Origin: Phycisphaerales bacterium UBA966 | GTDB lineage: Bacteria; Planctomycetota; Phycisphaerae; Phycisphaerales; SM1A02 | Direction of reading: 5' to 3' | DNA length: 8,475 nucleotides | Assembly: GCA_002292895.1 (NCBI GenBank) | Contig: DBCE01000096.1 | Span: forward strand, 13,900-22,374 | Part shown: in pieces, positions 1 to 5,876 of the stretch | How the letters are laid out: each line of letters opens with the position of its first letter | Position numbering within the stretch: the first letter of the stretch is position 1 | Program-made: the position numbers and the translations under genes | Notes under the pieces: model-generated | Seen by the model: the letters and a program-made list of their open reading frames with translations, nothing else | Databases searched by the model: none | What the model was told of the DNA's origin: nothing

Positions 1-1091
1 GCGTCTTCGCGCAGATCAACCGTCACACTCTCCAGGCCAACCGCCTCTGCCACGGTTCGCACGCGCGTCACCAAGTCATCGCCCGGTCCGTACCAGCGCA
101 ATTCTTGGGGCAGGGGAGTCTTGGTCTTCTTGTCTTCTTCCTTCTTGCGCATCACCCAGTCAGGAATGGCAATAGAAGGATTTTTCGAGCTGAAATCCGC
201 TAGATCCTCATACTTTGGAACTTCGCGTCCCAGATCAAACGCCTTGCCCGCCACTTGCACCAGTTCACACTCGATGCCGCTGCGCTCTGCAAGCCAATGC
301 GCCTGTTCCTTCTGGGTGGGCGCCTTGTTGCGTTCATCGCGGCGCGCCATGAATGCGTTCCAGTCTTTCGCCAACGCCGCGCCCTTAGCCGCGTCCGGCG
401 TCATGGCTGCTTCCACCTTCCAGTATTCGTCCGGTTGGAATGCACGAATCTCACGTTCGCGATCAACAATGAGTCGCAGCGCAACGCTCTGCACGCGACC
501 CGCGCTGAGTCCGCCCGCCACCTTCTTCCAGAGCACCGGGCTGACCATGTAGCCCACGATGCGGTCCAAGATGCGGCGCGCCTGTTGCGCGTTCACGCGG
601 TTGATATCGATCGGACGCGGTGCCTCAAACGCCTTGAGAATGGCGCCGCGGGTGATCTCATCAAACTCCACGCGCTTTGCCTTCAATGGATCCACGCCCA
701 AGAGTTCCGCCAAGTGCCAGGCGATCGCTTCGCCCTCACGGTCCAAGTCGGTCGCAAACCAGATCTCGCTGGCGTTCTTGGCAAGCTTCTTCAGTGCCGT
801 CACTTGCGTGCGGCGGTCGTCGCTCACTTCATAGGTTGGTTCAAAGTCGTGCTCAAGGTCCACTCCCGGAACCGGCTGCTTGACACCCTTCGGTGCACGC
901 TTCGGTAGGTCGCGGATGTGCCCCTTGGAGGCCTCCACCTGGAAGCCGGCCCCGAGGTACTTGGTGATGGTCTTCGCCTTGGCCGGGCTTTCCACGATCA
1001 CCAGCTTGTAGCTGCCCTTCTTGGCGGGCGCATCGTCCCCTGGTTCGTCGTTTGAGGCGGTCTTTGCAGGCTTTGTTGGTCGTTTTGCCAT
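1..1091 (-). CDS. topA: DNA topoisomerase I, N-terminal part (runs off left edge)
   Basis: Type IA topoisomerase, which relaxes negative supercoils by single-strand cutting and strand passage in the cytoplasm. I translated the minus strand from the ATG at 1091 and get 363 open codons up to the edge. Residues 1-27 are a Lys/Asp-rich leader. The TOPRIM domain follows, with KLVIVESPAKAKTI (29-42, metal-binding Glu34), SKGHIRDLP (55-63) and TDLDREGEAIAWH (114-126, the DxD pair). Next come NAQQARRILDRIVGY (167-181) and GLSAGRVQSVALRLIVDRERE (194-214), both hallmarks of the family. The PFTTSTLQQ motif and the active-site tyrosine lie beyond the window. Residues of about 285-340 look expanded and include a charged stretch at 315-325. 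A GGAAG at 1102-1106 is a plausible ribosome binding site about 10 nt before the ATG, and no in-frame start was found just upstream. Identity is very secure. Confidence 0.97.
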   Translation of the reverse strand, partial: MAKRPTKPAKTASNDEPGDDAPAKKGSYKLVIVESPAKAKTITKYLGAGFQVEASKGHIRDLPKRAPKGVKQPVPGVDLEHDFEPTYEVSDDRRTQVTALKKLAKNASEIWFATDLDREGEAIAWHLAELLGVDPLKAKRVEFDEITRGAILKAFEAPRPIDINRVNAQQARRILDRIVGYMVSPVLWKKVAGGLSAGRVQSVALRLIVDREREIRAFQPDEYWKVEAAMTPDAAKGAALAKDWNAFMARRDERNKAPTQKEQAHWLAERSGIECELVQVAGKAFDLGREVPKYEDLADFSSKNPSIAIPDWVMRKKEEDKKTKTPLPQELRWYGPGDDLVTRVRTVAEAVGLESVTVDLRED

Positions 1092-1162
1092 GTGGGATCG
1101 TCTTCCGCGCAGCCGAAATCAAGAGCACCGTCTGTCGGGGCTCCATCGGCGGAGGGGTGGTA

Positions 1163-1192
1163 CTTATATGAGGAGTCGTCGTCAGGACCCAA
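1163..1192 (-). promoter_or_regulatory. candidate topA promoter
   Basis: On the minus strand, TATAAG (1168-1163) matches the -10 consensus at five of six positions. TTGGGT (1192-1187) lies 18 bp upstream as a weak -35. The element sits just past the miaA stop and would give a leader of about 65 nt before the topA ATG. The 90-bp miaA-topA gap (1092-1181) shows no convincing hairpin terminator, so read-through from miaA is also possible. Based on motif matching only. Confidence 0.35.
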
Positions 1193-2156
1193 ATAGAGTC
1201 CTAATAACATCCTGCGCAGCCTCGGCGGTGGTTCGAACCGGGGAGTCGATCCAAATCGACCCCGGGATCGCCTTGAAGCGCCGCAGCCAGGTGCGTTGCT
1301 GGCGGGCAAATTGCCGCGTGCGCACGCAGATGTCTTCGGTGGCGTCCTCAATACTGCACTCGTGTGCAAAGTGCCGGAGTAGCTCGCGGTAGCCCACGGA
1401 TTCAATCGCTTGCCGATTGAGCTGCCCCTTGGCAAGCAGCGTCACCAGTTCGCGTTCAAGGCCTCCAGCCAGCATGGCGCGAACGCGCGCGTTGATCCGT
1501 TGGTTGATCAAATCCACCGGCCACTCCAGTCCAACGGCATGCGTCCGCGGCGGCAGTGCACGCGGTGCATCGCTCCACTGTTGTTGCAGTTCGCTCATTC
1601 GTTGCCCAGTGATCATCCACACTTCCAATGCACGAATGGTGCGACGACGATCGTTTGGATGAATCCGCGATGCAGCGATCGGGTCATGATGTTCCAGATC
1701 CCCGCGCAAGATTTCCGTGGGCAGTGCATCAAGCCGCGCGCGAATGTCTGGATCGCCGGGCGGACCATCAAACATTCCTTCCACCATGCTCTTGATATAA
1801 AGATTGGTACCGCCCACCACAATGGCGTGCCGCCCGCGTGCGTGGATTGATTCAATGGCAACCTGCGCGCCGTCCACCCAGTCGGCCACGGTGAACGCGC
1901 CGCCGTGCGGATCGGCAACATCGATCATGTGGTGCGGAACGCCGCGACGCTCTGCCATGGTTGGCTTGGCCGTGCCGATGTCCATGCCGCGGTACACCTG
2001 CATGCTGTCGGCACTGACGCACTCGCCGCCGCCCGGCATGGTGAGCGCCAACTCAACTGCCAACGCGGTCTTGCCACCGGCGGTGGGGCCAAGCACCAGC
2101 ACCGTGAGAGGCCGGCGCGGGGAATCGTTCGGGGTGATGGGGCGGTCGATGGGCAT
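1182..2156 (-). CDS. miaA: tRNA dimethylallyltransferase
   Basis: Transfers a dimethylallyl group to N6 of A37 in tRNAs that read UNN codons, the first step towards ms2i6A. The 324-residue product has the usual family length. Visible motifs are the P-loop GPTAGGKT (23-30), ADSMQVYRGMDIGTAKP (49-65) with the catalytic Asp50, GVPHHMIDV (72-80), GGTNLYIKSMVEG (115-127) and the conserved IHPNDRRRTIRALEVW block (165-180). The C-terminus is the usual basic region with RTRQFARQQRTWLRRF before the TGA at 1184-1182. It is transcribed divergently from pgk, with only 16 bp between the two starts, and topA lies 90 bp downstream on the same strand. No Shine-Dalgarno sequence precedes the ATG, because its upstream region overlaps the pgk start. 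Identity is secure; the exact start is a little less so. Confidence 0.97.
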   Translation of the reverse strand: MPIDRPITPNDSPRRPLTVLVLGPTAGGKTALAVELALTMPGGGECVSADSMQVYRGMDIGTAKPTMAERRGVPHHMIDVADPHGGAFTVADWVDGAQVAIESIHARGRHAIVVGGTNLYIKSMVEGMFDGPPGDPDIRARLDALPTEILRGDLEHHDPIAASRIHPNDRRRTIRALEVWMITGQRMSELQQQWSDAPRALPPRTHAVGLEWPVDLINQRINARVRAMLAGGLERELVTLLAKGQLNRQAIESVGYRELLRHFAHECSIEDATEDICVRTRQFARQQRTWLRRFKAIPGSIWIDSPVRTTAEAAQDVIRTLFGS

Positions 2157-2175
2157 TTCGTATAGTGGAAGTATG
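2157..2175. promoter_or_regulatory. divergent miaA/pgk start region with -10-like hexamer
   Basis: The 16 bp between the miaA and pgk start codons (2157-2172) contain TATAGT (2161-2166, plus strand), five of six matches to the -10 consensus. A start point 6-7 nt downstream would fall on the pgk ATG itself, giving a leaderless pgk mRNA. On the minus strand the best hexamer for miaA is CATACT (2175-2170), which overlaps the pgk ATG and would leave a leader of only a few nt. No clear -35 is seen for either (TGGGGC at 2138-2143 for pgk is weak). Based on motif matching only. Confidence 0.4.
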
Positions 2176-3423
2176 ACCGATCACGCCGCCTCGCTCCCAC
2201 GCGCTTCCGCACGACGTTCGATTGATTCCTATGACCCCAAAGGGAAGCGCGTCTTTGTGCGCGCGGATTTCAACGTTCCAACTGATGACGCTGGAAACAT
2301 CACCGATGACCGACGAATTCGTGGAGCGTTGCCCACCATTCAGTCGTTGATCTCCCGGGGCGCAGCGGTGGTGGTTGCCAGCCACTTTGGTCGACCAGCC
2401 GGAACCGGCTACGAAGCCGCGGAGAGTTTGCAGCCAGTCTTTGTGCGCCTCAAAGAACTGTTGGCTGGTCAGGCCGAAGTTCTCTTTGCCGGACAGACTC
2501 CAACTGACAGCGCCACGCAGGCAGCGGTTGCACAGCTCAAGCCGGGACAGGTATTGCTTCTTGAAAATCTGCGCTTTGAGAAGGGCGAGAAGAAGGGCGA
2601 TCCCGCCTTCGCTGCAACGCTGGCTGGCTACGCAGACGCGTATGTCAACGACGCGTTCGGTGCATCACATCGCGCGGATGCGTCCATGGTGGCACTGCCG
2701 CGCGCCATGAAGTCGCGCGGGGCGCCAGCGCTGGCAGGGCGCCTACTAGAGAAAGAATTGCAATTCTTGGGTGCGGCGCTTGAAGCACCGAAGCGTCCTT
2801 TCGTTGCCATTGTTGGCGGCGCCAAGGTCAGCGACAAATTGCTGGCTCTCTCCAATTTGTTAGACAAGGTGGATATGGTGATTGTGGGCGGAGCCATGGC
2901 CTACACGTTCCTGCGCGCTGAGGGTGTCAGCACCGGATCAAGCCTGGTGCAGCCAGAGATGATCGAGAAAGCCCGCGACATTCTGCGCGCTGCGCAGGAG
3001 CGCGGTTGCACCATCTTGCTGCCGATCGACCATGTCTGCGGTCGCGCGCTTGCTGCAGGAACGGAAACCTGCGAGGTAATCGGCGGTATTCCGGACGGCT
3101 GGATGGGTCTTGACATTGGGCCGCGTTCGCGCGACCTCTTTGCCGAAGCCTGCCTGACCGCCAAGCAGGTGGTGTGGAACGGACCAATGGGCGCGTTTGA
3201 GACGGCCCCATTTGATGTGGGCACGATGACGATCGCGCGTGCGGTTGCTGCAGCCACTCGTACCGGCGCCATCACCATCGCGGGAGGCGGCGACACCGCG
3301 TCGGCGTTGGACATTGCGCACCTTGCCGACGCACTCACGCACGTTTCAACCGGCGGTGGTGCCAGCCTAGAAATGCTGGAAGGCAAGCGATTTGAGTCGG
3401 TGGATGTACTTGATCCTGCATGA
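2173..3423 (+). CDS. pgk: phosphoglycerate kinase
   Basis: Glycolytic/gluconeogenic enzyme that interconverts 1,3-bisphosphoglycerate + ADP and 3-phosphoglycerate + ATP. At 416 residues it is slightly longer than most bacterial forms, because about 12 residues precede the usual N-terminus. Motifs in order: RADFNVP (30-36), SHFGRP (Phe where many have Leu), LLENLRF, NDAFGASHRADAS, the hinge/nucleotide-site GGAKVSDK, GGAMAYTFL (Ala where GGGMA is common), NGPMGAFE, GGGDTASAL and STGGGASLEMLEGK at the end. The open frame continues upstream through antisense miaA, so the start is a choice. ATG 2173 gives the closest fit to the family; ATG 2149 is in frame but lies inside miaA. A GGAAG sits only 1 nt before the ATG, too close for normal ribosome binding, which fits a leaderless message. 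Its stop is followed 65 bp later by the thioredoxin gene. Confidence 0.97.
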   Translation: MTDHAASLPRASARRSIDSYDPKGKRVFVRADFNVPTDDAGNITDDRRIRGALPTIQSLISRGAAVVVASHFGRPAGTGYEAAESLQPVFVRLKELLAGQAEVLFAGQTPTDSATQAAVAQLKPGQVLLLENLRFEKGEKKGDPAFAATLAGYADAYVNDAFGASHRADASMVALPRAMKSRGAPALAGRLLEKELQFLGAALEAPKRPFVAIVGGAKVSDKLLALSNLLDKVDMVIVGGAMAYTFLRAEGVSTGSSLVQPEMIEKARDILRAAQERGCTILLPIDHVCGRALAAGTETCEVIGGIPDGWMGLDIGPRSRDLFAEACLTAKQVVWNGPMGAFETAPFDVGTMTIARAVAAATRTGAITIAGGGDTASALDIAHLADALTHVSTGGGASLEMLEGKRFESVDVLDPA

Positions 3424-3458
3424 GGACAGTGCCACTACTGCCCTTGAACCTGTCCGTC

Positions 3459-3480
3459 TATAGTGTGCATATCAACGGAG
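3459..3480 (+). promoter_or_regulatory. candidate promoter and RBS of the thioredoxin-rpe unit
   Basis: The 65-bp gap after pgk holds TATAGT (3459-3464), a five-of-six -10 match, followed by GGAG (3477-3480) placed 8 nt before the ATG at 3489. TTGAAC at 3444-3449 is too close (9 bp) to act as its -35, so the promoter would rely on the -10 alone or on an activator. The gap also has a loose 6-bp inverted repeat (3424-3429 with 3450-3455) with a 20-nt loop, too weak to call a terminator. Motif evidence only. Confidence 0.4.
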
Positions 3481-3488
3481 CCCACACC

Positions 3489-4553
3489 ATGCGAAACGCA
3501 CTTGTCACCGCCGCCGCTAGTCTCGCTCTCGCACTTTCATTCGCATCCGGCGCACGCGCGCAGGATGACAAGAAGCTCGAGGTGGGTGGTACTCCTCCGG
3601 AAGGCTTCGCCGATCACTTGGAGTTTGTCCAGGGCGACAAGGTGGAAGCCTTTAGTAAGGACAAGGTCTATGTGGTGGAATTTTGGGCCACGTGGTGCGG
3701 GCCGTGCAAGCGCTCCATTCCGCATCTCACTGAACTGCAGACGGACCTTGGTTCGCGTGGTTTAGAAATCATTGGCGTGAGCGACGAACCGGTTGACCTG
3801 GTGAAGAAGTTCGTCAAGGAGAAGGGCTCCGCGATGGGCTACACCGTTGCCACCCAGAAGAAGGATGACACCTTCATCAAAGAGAAGTGGATGAAGGCTG
3901 CTGGTCAGAAGGGCATTCCGTGTGCGTTTGTCATCAGTCGCTCCGGAAAGATCGTTCACATCGGTAACCCGCTTGATGAGAACTTTGACCGCGTCATCAA
4001 GCAGACCTTGGCCAACCGGTACGACCCGGAATTAATGTCACGCGTTGAGCCAACCATCAACGCGGCGCGCAACGCCGCCAAGCGCCGTAACTTCAAGGAG
4101 GCGAGCAGCCTGTACGCAAAAGCGATCGCTGAAAATCCGTCCACGATGCTCGAGTACAGCTTTGAATCTTGGCGCATGCTCAACGAGCAAGCGGATGACA
4201 CTGCCGGCGCCAAGGCGCTGCTCACAAGCACGATTGATGGCATTAAGACCGACAAGTACGCGCTTATCGAGGCCGCCAACTACTTGGCTACCGACGCCAA
4301 CATCAAGAAGCGTGACCTGGACGCCGCGCAGGTGGTGGCGGACAAGTTGAAGGCATTGCCTGGCACCAAGGATGATCCAGAGGTCTTGGCTGCGATGGCT
4401 GCCGTCTCTGCGGGACGCGGCAATTTCGCAGCAGCGGCTGAAATGCAATACGACGCGTGGATGGCAGCCGCACCGGCTGCGAAGCCAGCTGCCAAGCGTG
4501 CTCTTGATTCCTACGAGGCCAAGGCGAAGGATCCGAAGGCAACCGCGAAGTGA
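3489..4553 (+). CDS. secreted TlpA-like thioredoxin with TPR-like C-terminal domain
   Basis: Predicted extracytoplasmic thiol:disulfide oxidoreductase of the TlpA/ResA type. The 354-residue product starts with a signal peptide: basic MRN, a hydrophobic core over about 4-19, and a likely cut after ARA at residue 24. The thioredoxin fold spans about 27-175, with the active site FWATWCGPCK (65-74; Cys70 and Cys73) and the cis-proline loop GIPCAFVIS (142-150; Pro144), which carries an extra Cys145. Residues of about 180-350 are alanine-rich paired helices resembling tetratricopeptide repeats, probably for partner binding. The substrate is unknown. I chose ATG 3489 over the in-frame ATG 3420 because it has GGAG 8 nt upstream and puts the signal peptide exactly at the N-terminus; the longer form would bury it. 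Its last codons overlap the rpe GTG. Confidence 0.9.
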   Translation: MRNALVTAAASLALALSFASGARAQDDKKLEVGGTPPEGFADHLEFVQGDKVEAFSKDKVYVVEFWATWCGPCKRSIPHLTELQTDLGSRGLEIIGVSDEPVDLVKKFVKEKGSAMGYTVATQKKDDTFIKEKWMKAAGQKGIPCAFVISRSGKIVHIGNPLDENFDRVIKQTLANRYDPELMSRVEPTINAARNAAKRRNFKEASSLYAKAIAENPSTMLEYSFESWRMLNEQADDTAGAKALLTSTIDGIKTDKYALIEAANYLATDANIKKRDLDAAQVVADKLKALPGTKDDPEVLAAMAAVSAGRGNFAAAAEMQYDAWMAAAPAAKPAAKRALDSYEAKAKDPKATAK

Positions 4554-5245
4554 GCGTGCTCTCTGTGGATGGATCGAAAGCAGCGAATCCTTACCTGACT
4601 GATCGACGGCTCTTGATTGAGCCGTCGATTCTTTCCGCGGACTTCACGCGGCTTGGTGATGACTGTCGGGCCGCCATGACCGCTGGGGGCGACGCGCTTC
4701 ATGTTGACATCATGGATGGGCATTTCGTCCCGAATATTTCCTTAGGACCAGTGATTTGCGCGGCTACGCATCGCGCCGTGCCTACGGTGTTCCTTGATGT
4801 CCATTTGATGGTGACGGATCCTGCGCGCTGGGTGGATGCATTTGCAGACGCCGGAGCAGGGCACATCCAGTTCCATGTTGAAGTGGTGCCACGTCCGGCT
4901 TCCTTGGTGGAGCAGATTCGGGCCCGCGGTATGACTGCTGGCATCGTCCTCAATCCGGACACCCCCGCGTCCGCGTGCTTTGATGCGCTGCCCATGGTGG
5001 ATACGGCCATGCTGATGAGCGTGCATCCTGGTCGGTCTGGTCAATCATTCATTTCCTCGGTGCTTACCAAGGGTCCAGAGTTGCTGGCGCGGATGCGTCC
5101 AGAGCAGCGACTCATGATTGATGGTGGTGTTTCACCCGCCACGGCGCCTGCGTGTCGCGCGGCGGGATGCAGCGTTCTGATCAGTGCTACCGCCATCTTT
5201 GGAACCACCGATTACGCGGGCGCCATTGCCGCGCTCCGAGGATGA
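4550..5245 (+). CDS. rpe: ribulose-phosphate 3-epimerase
   Basis: Interconverts D-ribulose 5-phosphate and D-xylulose 5-phosphate in the pentose phosphate/Calvin pathways. It is a 231-residue TIM barrel. Catalytic and metal-site residues are present: EPSILSADF (24-32), HVDIMDGHFVPN (51-62; His51, Asp53), LDVHLM (82-87; His85), LNPDTP (134-139) and MIDGGV (189-194; Asp191). The phosphate-binding loops deviate: HPGRSGQSF (159-167) where NPGFGGQ-F is usual, and ISATAIF (211-217) where VAGSAIF is usual. The GTG start overlaps the thioredoxin stop by 4 nt (GTGA), suggesting translational coupling. It adds about 17 residues before the usual N-terminus. GTG 4556 and TTG 4613 are in-frame alternatives; the TTG sits in the loop of a strong hairpin. 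A GAAGG at 4535-4539 is a fair RBS. Family is secure, start less so. Confidence 0.93.
   Translation: MSVLSVDGSKAANPYLTDRRLLIEPSILSADFTRLGDDCRAAMTAGGDALHVDIMDGHFVPNISLGPVICAATHRAVPTVFLDVHLMVTDPARWVDAFADAGAGHIQFHVEVVPRPASLVEQIRARGMTAGIVLNPDTPASACFDALPMVDTAMLMSVHPGRSGQSFISSVLTKGPELLARMRPEQRLMIDGGVSPATAPACRAAGCSVLISATAIFGTTDYAGAIAALRG
4602..4629 (+). repeat. 11-bp perfect inverted repeat at the 5' end of rpe
   Basis: ATCGACGGCTC (4602-4612) and GAGCCGTCGAT (4619-4629) are exact reverse complements around the 6-nt loop TTGATT; a G-T wobble could extend the stem by one pair. In RNA this would be a stable hairpin about 50 nt after the thioredoxin stop codon, covering codons for DRRLLIEPSI of rpe. 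Immediately downstream is CTTTCC, with some T but not the long T-run of a textbook terminator. It may attenuate transcription between the two genes, shape rpe translation, or stabilise the mRNA. The repeat is directly visible; its function is inferred. Confidence 0.85.
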
Positions 5246-5249
5246 CCTG

Positions 5250-5837
5250 ATGCCCGGCACCACGCTCTGGCTCTTTCGTCCTGCAGAAACGGCGTGGGAC
5301 GCTGAGCAGCGCCTGCGTGGCAGCACTGACTTGCCTGCCATTGAGGAATCGCTTGCCGAACTCCGACAACGCGTAGCGCGCCTGGGGGATGGTCCGGAGT
5401 ATCTCTATCACCCGGCCGATGAAGCGGCTATTGAGAGCGCGCGTATCGTTGCCAGTCGATTTGCGTGCCAAGTCCGCGCTCATCGCGATCTGGCCGACCC
5501 CGACTTTGGCTTGCTAGAGGGTTTGAGTCTCTCCGAGTTTGAGCGACGCTTTGAAAGTCGATACGCGGAGTGGATCGCCTCGCCCTTGACAGTCATTCCC
5601 CCGGAAGGCGAGCCGCTCGCCGATGCTCGAGCGCGCATTCTTGACGCGTTGGCGGAAATTTTTGATCGCCACCCCGGAAAGCGGATTGGAATTGTGCTTC
5701 ATGTCACCGCGCTTGGAATTGTGCGCGACGCACTTGCGCGCGGAGATGGTTCGCGCCTGTGGGAGCGCGTGGAAGGTCGAACGTGGTGCACTCAGTACAC
5801 GCTCCCTTCCGACGCGGCGCTGCTTCTCGGCGACTGA
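5250..5837 (+). CDS. histidine phosphatase-fold protein lacking the catalytic histidine
   Basis: Resembles the phosphoglycerate mutase/histidine phosphatase superfamily at 195 residues. Family landmarks are LWLFRPAETAWDAEQRLRG (6-24), aligned to LVRHGETxWN...G; a tyrosine-rich strand and helix YLYHPADEAAIESARIVA (51-68); DPDFGLLEGLSLSEF (83-97), aligned to xxDFGxWEG; PPEGEPLADARARI (117-130); and GIVLHVTALGIVRDAL (147-162), aligned to the VSHGGVIR strand. The nucleophilic His of RHG is Pro11 and the Gly is Ala12. The arginine expected in SxLxRAxxTA is Ala59, and the expected acid glutamate is Asp83. Arg10 and His151 remain. It is therefore probably not an active phosphatase. The frame is intact with a clean start: GAGGA at 5238-5242, 7 nt before ATG 5250, which is 4 nt past the rpe stop. 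Its role is unknown. Confidence 0.85.
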   Translation: MPGTTLWLFRPAETAWDAEQRLRGSTDLPAIEESLAELRQRVARLGDGPEYLYHPADEAAIESARIVASRFACQVRAHRDLADPDFGLLEGLSLSEFERRFESRYAEWIASPLTVIPPEGEPLADARARILDALAEIFDRHPGKRIGIVLHVTALGIVRDALARGDGSRLWERVEGRTWCTQYTLPSDAALLLGD

Positions 5838-5846
5838 TACGCCCGC

Positions 5847-5870
5847 TACACTGCGTGCTCTTCATAGGAG
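5847..5870 (+). promoter_or_regulatory. candidate promoter and RBS of accD
   Basis: The 39-bp gap between the preceding stop and the accD GTG contains TACACT (5847-5852), a four-of-six -10 match, then AGGAG (5866-5870), 6 nt before the start. From the end of the hexamer to the start codon is 24 nt, exactly as in the thioredoxin leader. No -35 stands out. Motif evidence only. Confidence 0.35.
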
Positions 5871-5876
5871 CTCGGA

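Noticed and set aside
255..908. 217-codon plus-strand open frame over topA
   Set aside because: Lies antisense to topA, which has unmistakable TOPRIM motifs. The product is compositionally random, rich in Arg/His/Leu, with no domain and no RBS; a high-GC shadow.
1225..1250. GGTTCGAACC (1230-1239), like a tRNA T-arm
   Set aside because: Lies within the coding sequence of miaA near its C-terminus; no acceptor, D or anticodon arms can be folded around it, and the palindrome is simply a restriction-site-like sequence.
1804..2172. Upstream extension of the pgk frame by 123 codons
   Set aside because: The extension is antisense to miaA and has no similarity to a PGK N-terminus; ATG 2173 gives a normal-length enzyme.
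2901..3386. 161-codon minus-strand open frame over pgk
   Set aside because: Antisense to conserved pgk motifs; low-complexity Ala/Ser/Pro/Arg product typical of a shadow frame.
3424..3455. GGACAG/CTGTCC inverted repeat after pgk as a terminator
   Set aside because: Only 6 bp with a 20-nt loop and no following T-run; too weak to call.
3420..3488. Earlier ATG for the thioredoxin gene overlapping the pgk stop
   Set aside because: It would place 23 residues before the signal peptide and lacks an RBS; GGAG before ATG 3489 and the clean signal peptide favour the later start.
5184..5249. 22-residue N-terminal extension of the histidine-phosphatase-like protein
   Set aside because: Overlaps the end of rpe and has no family match; ATG 5250 has GAGGA at the right distance and begins just before the first core strand.
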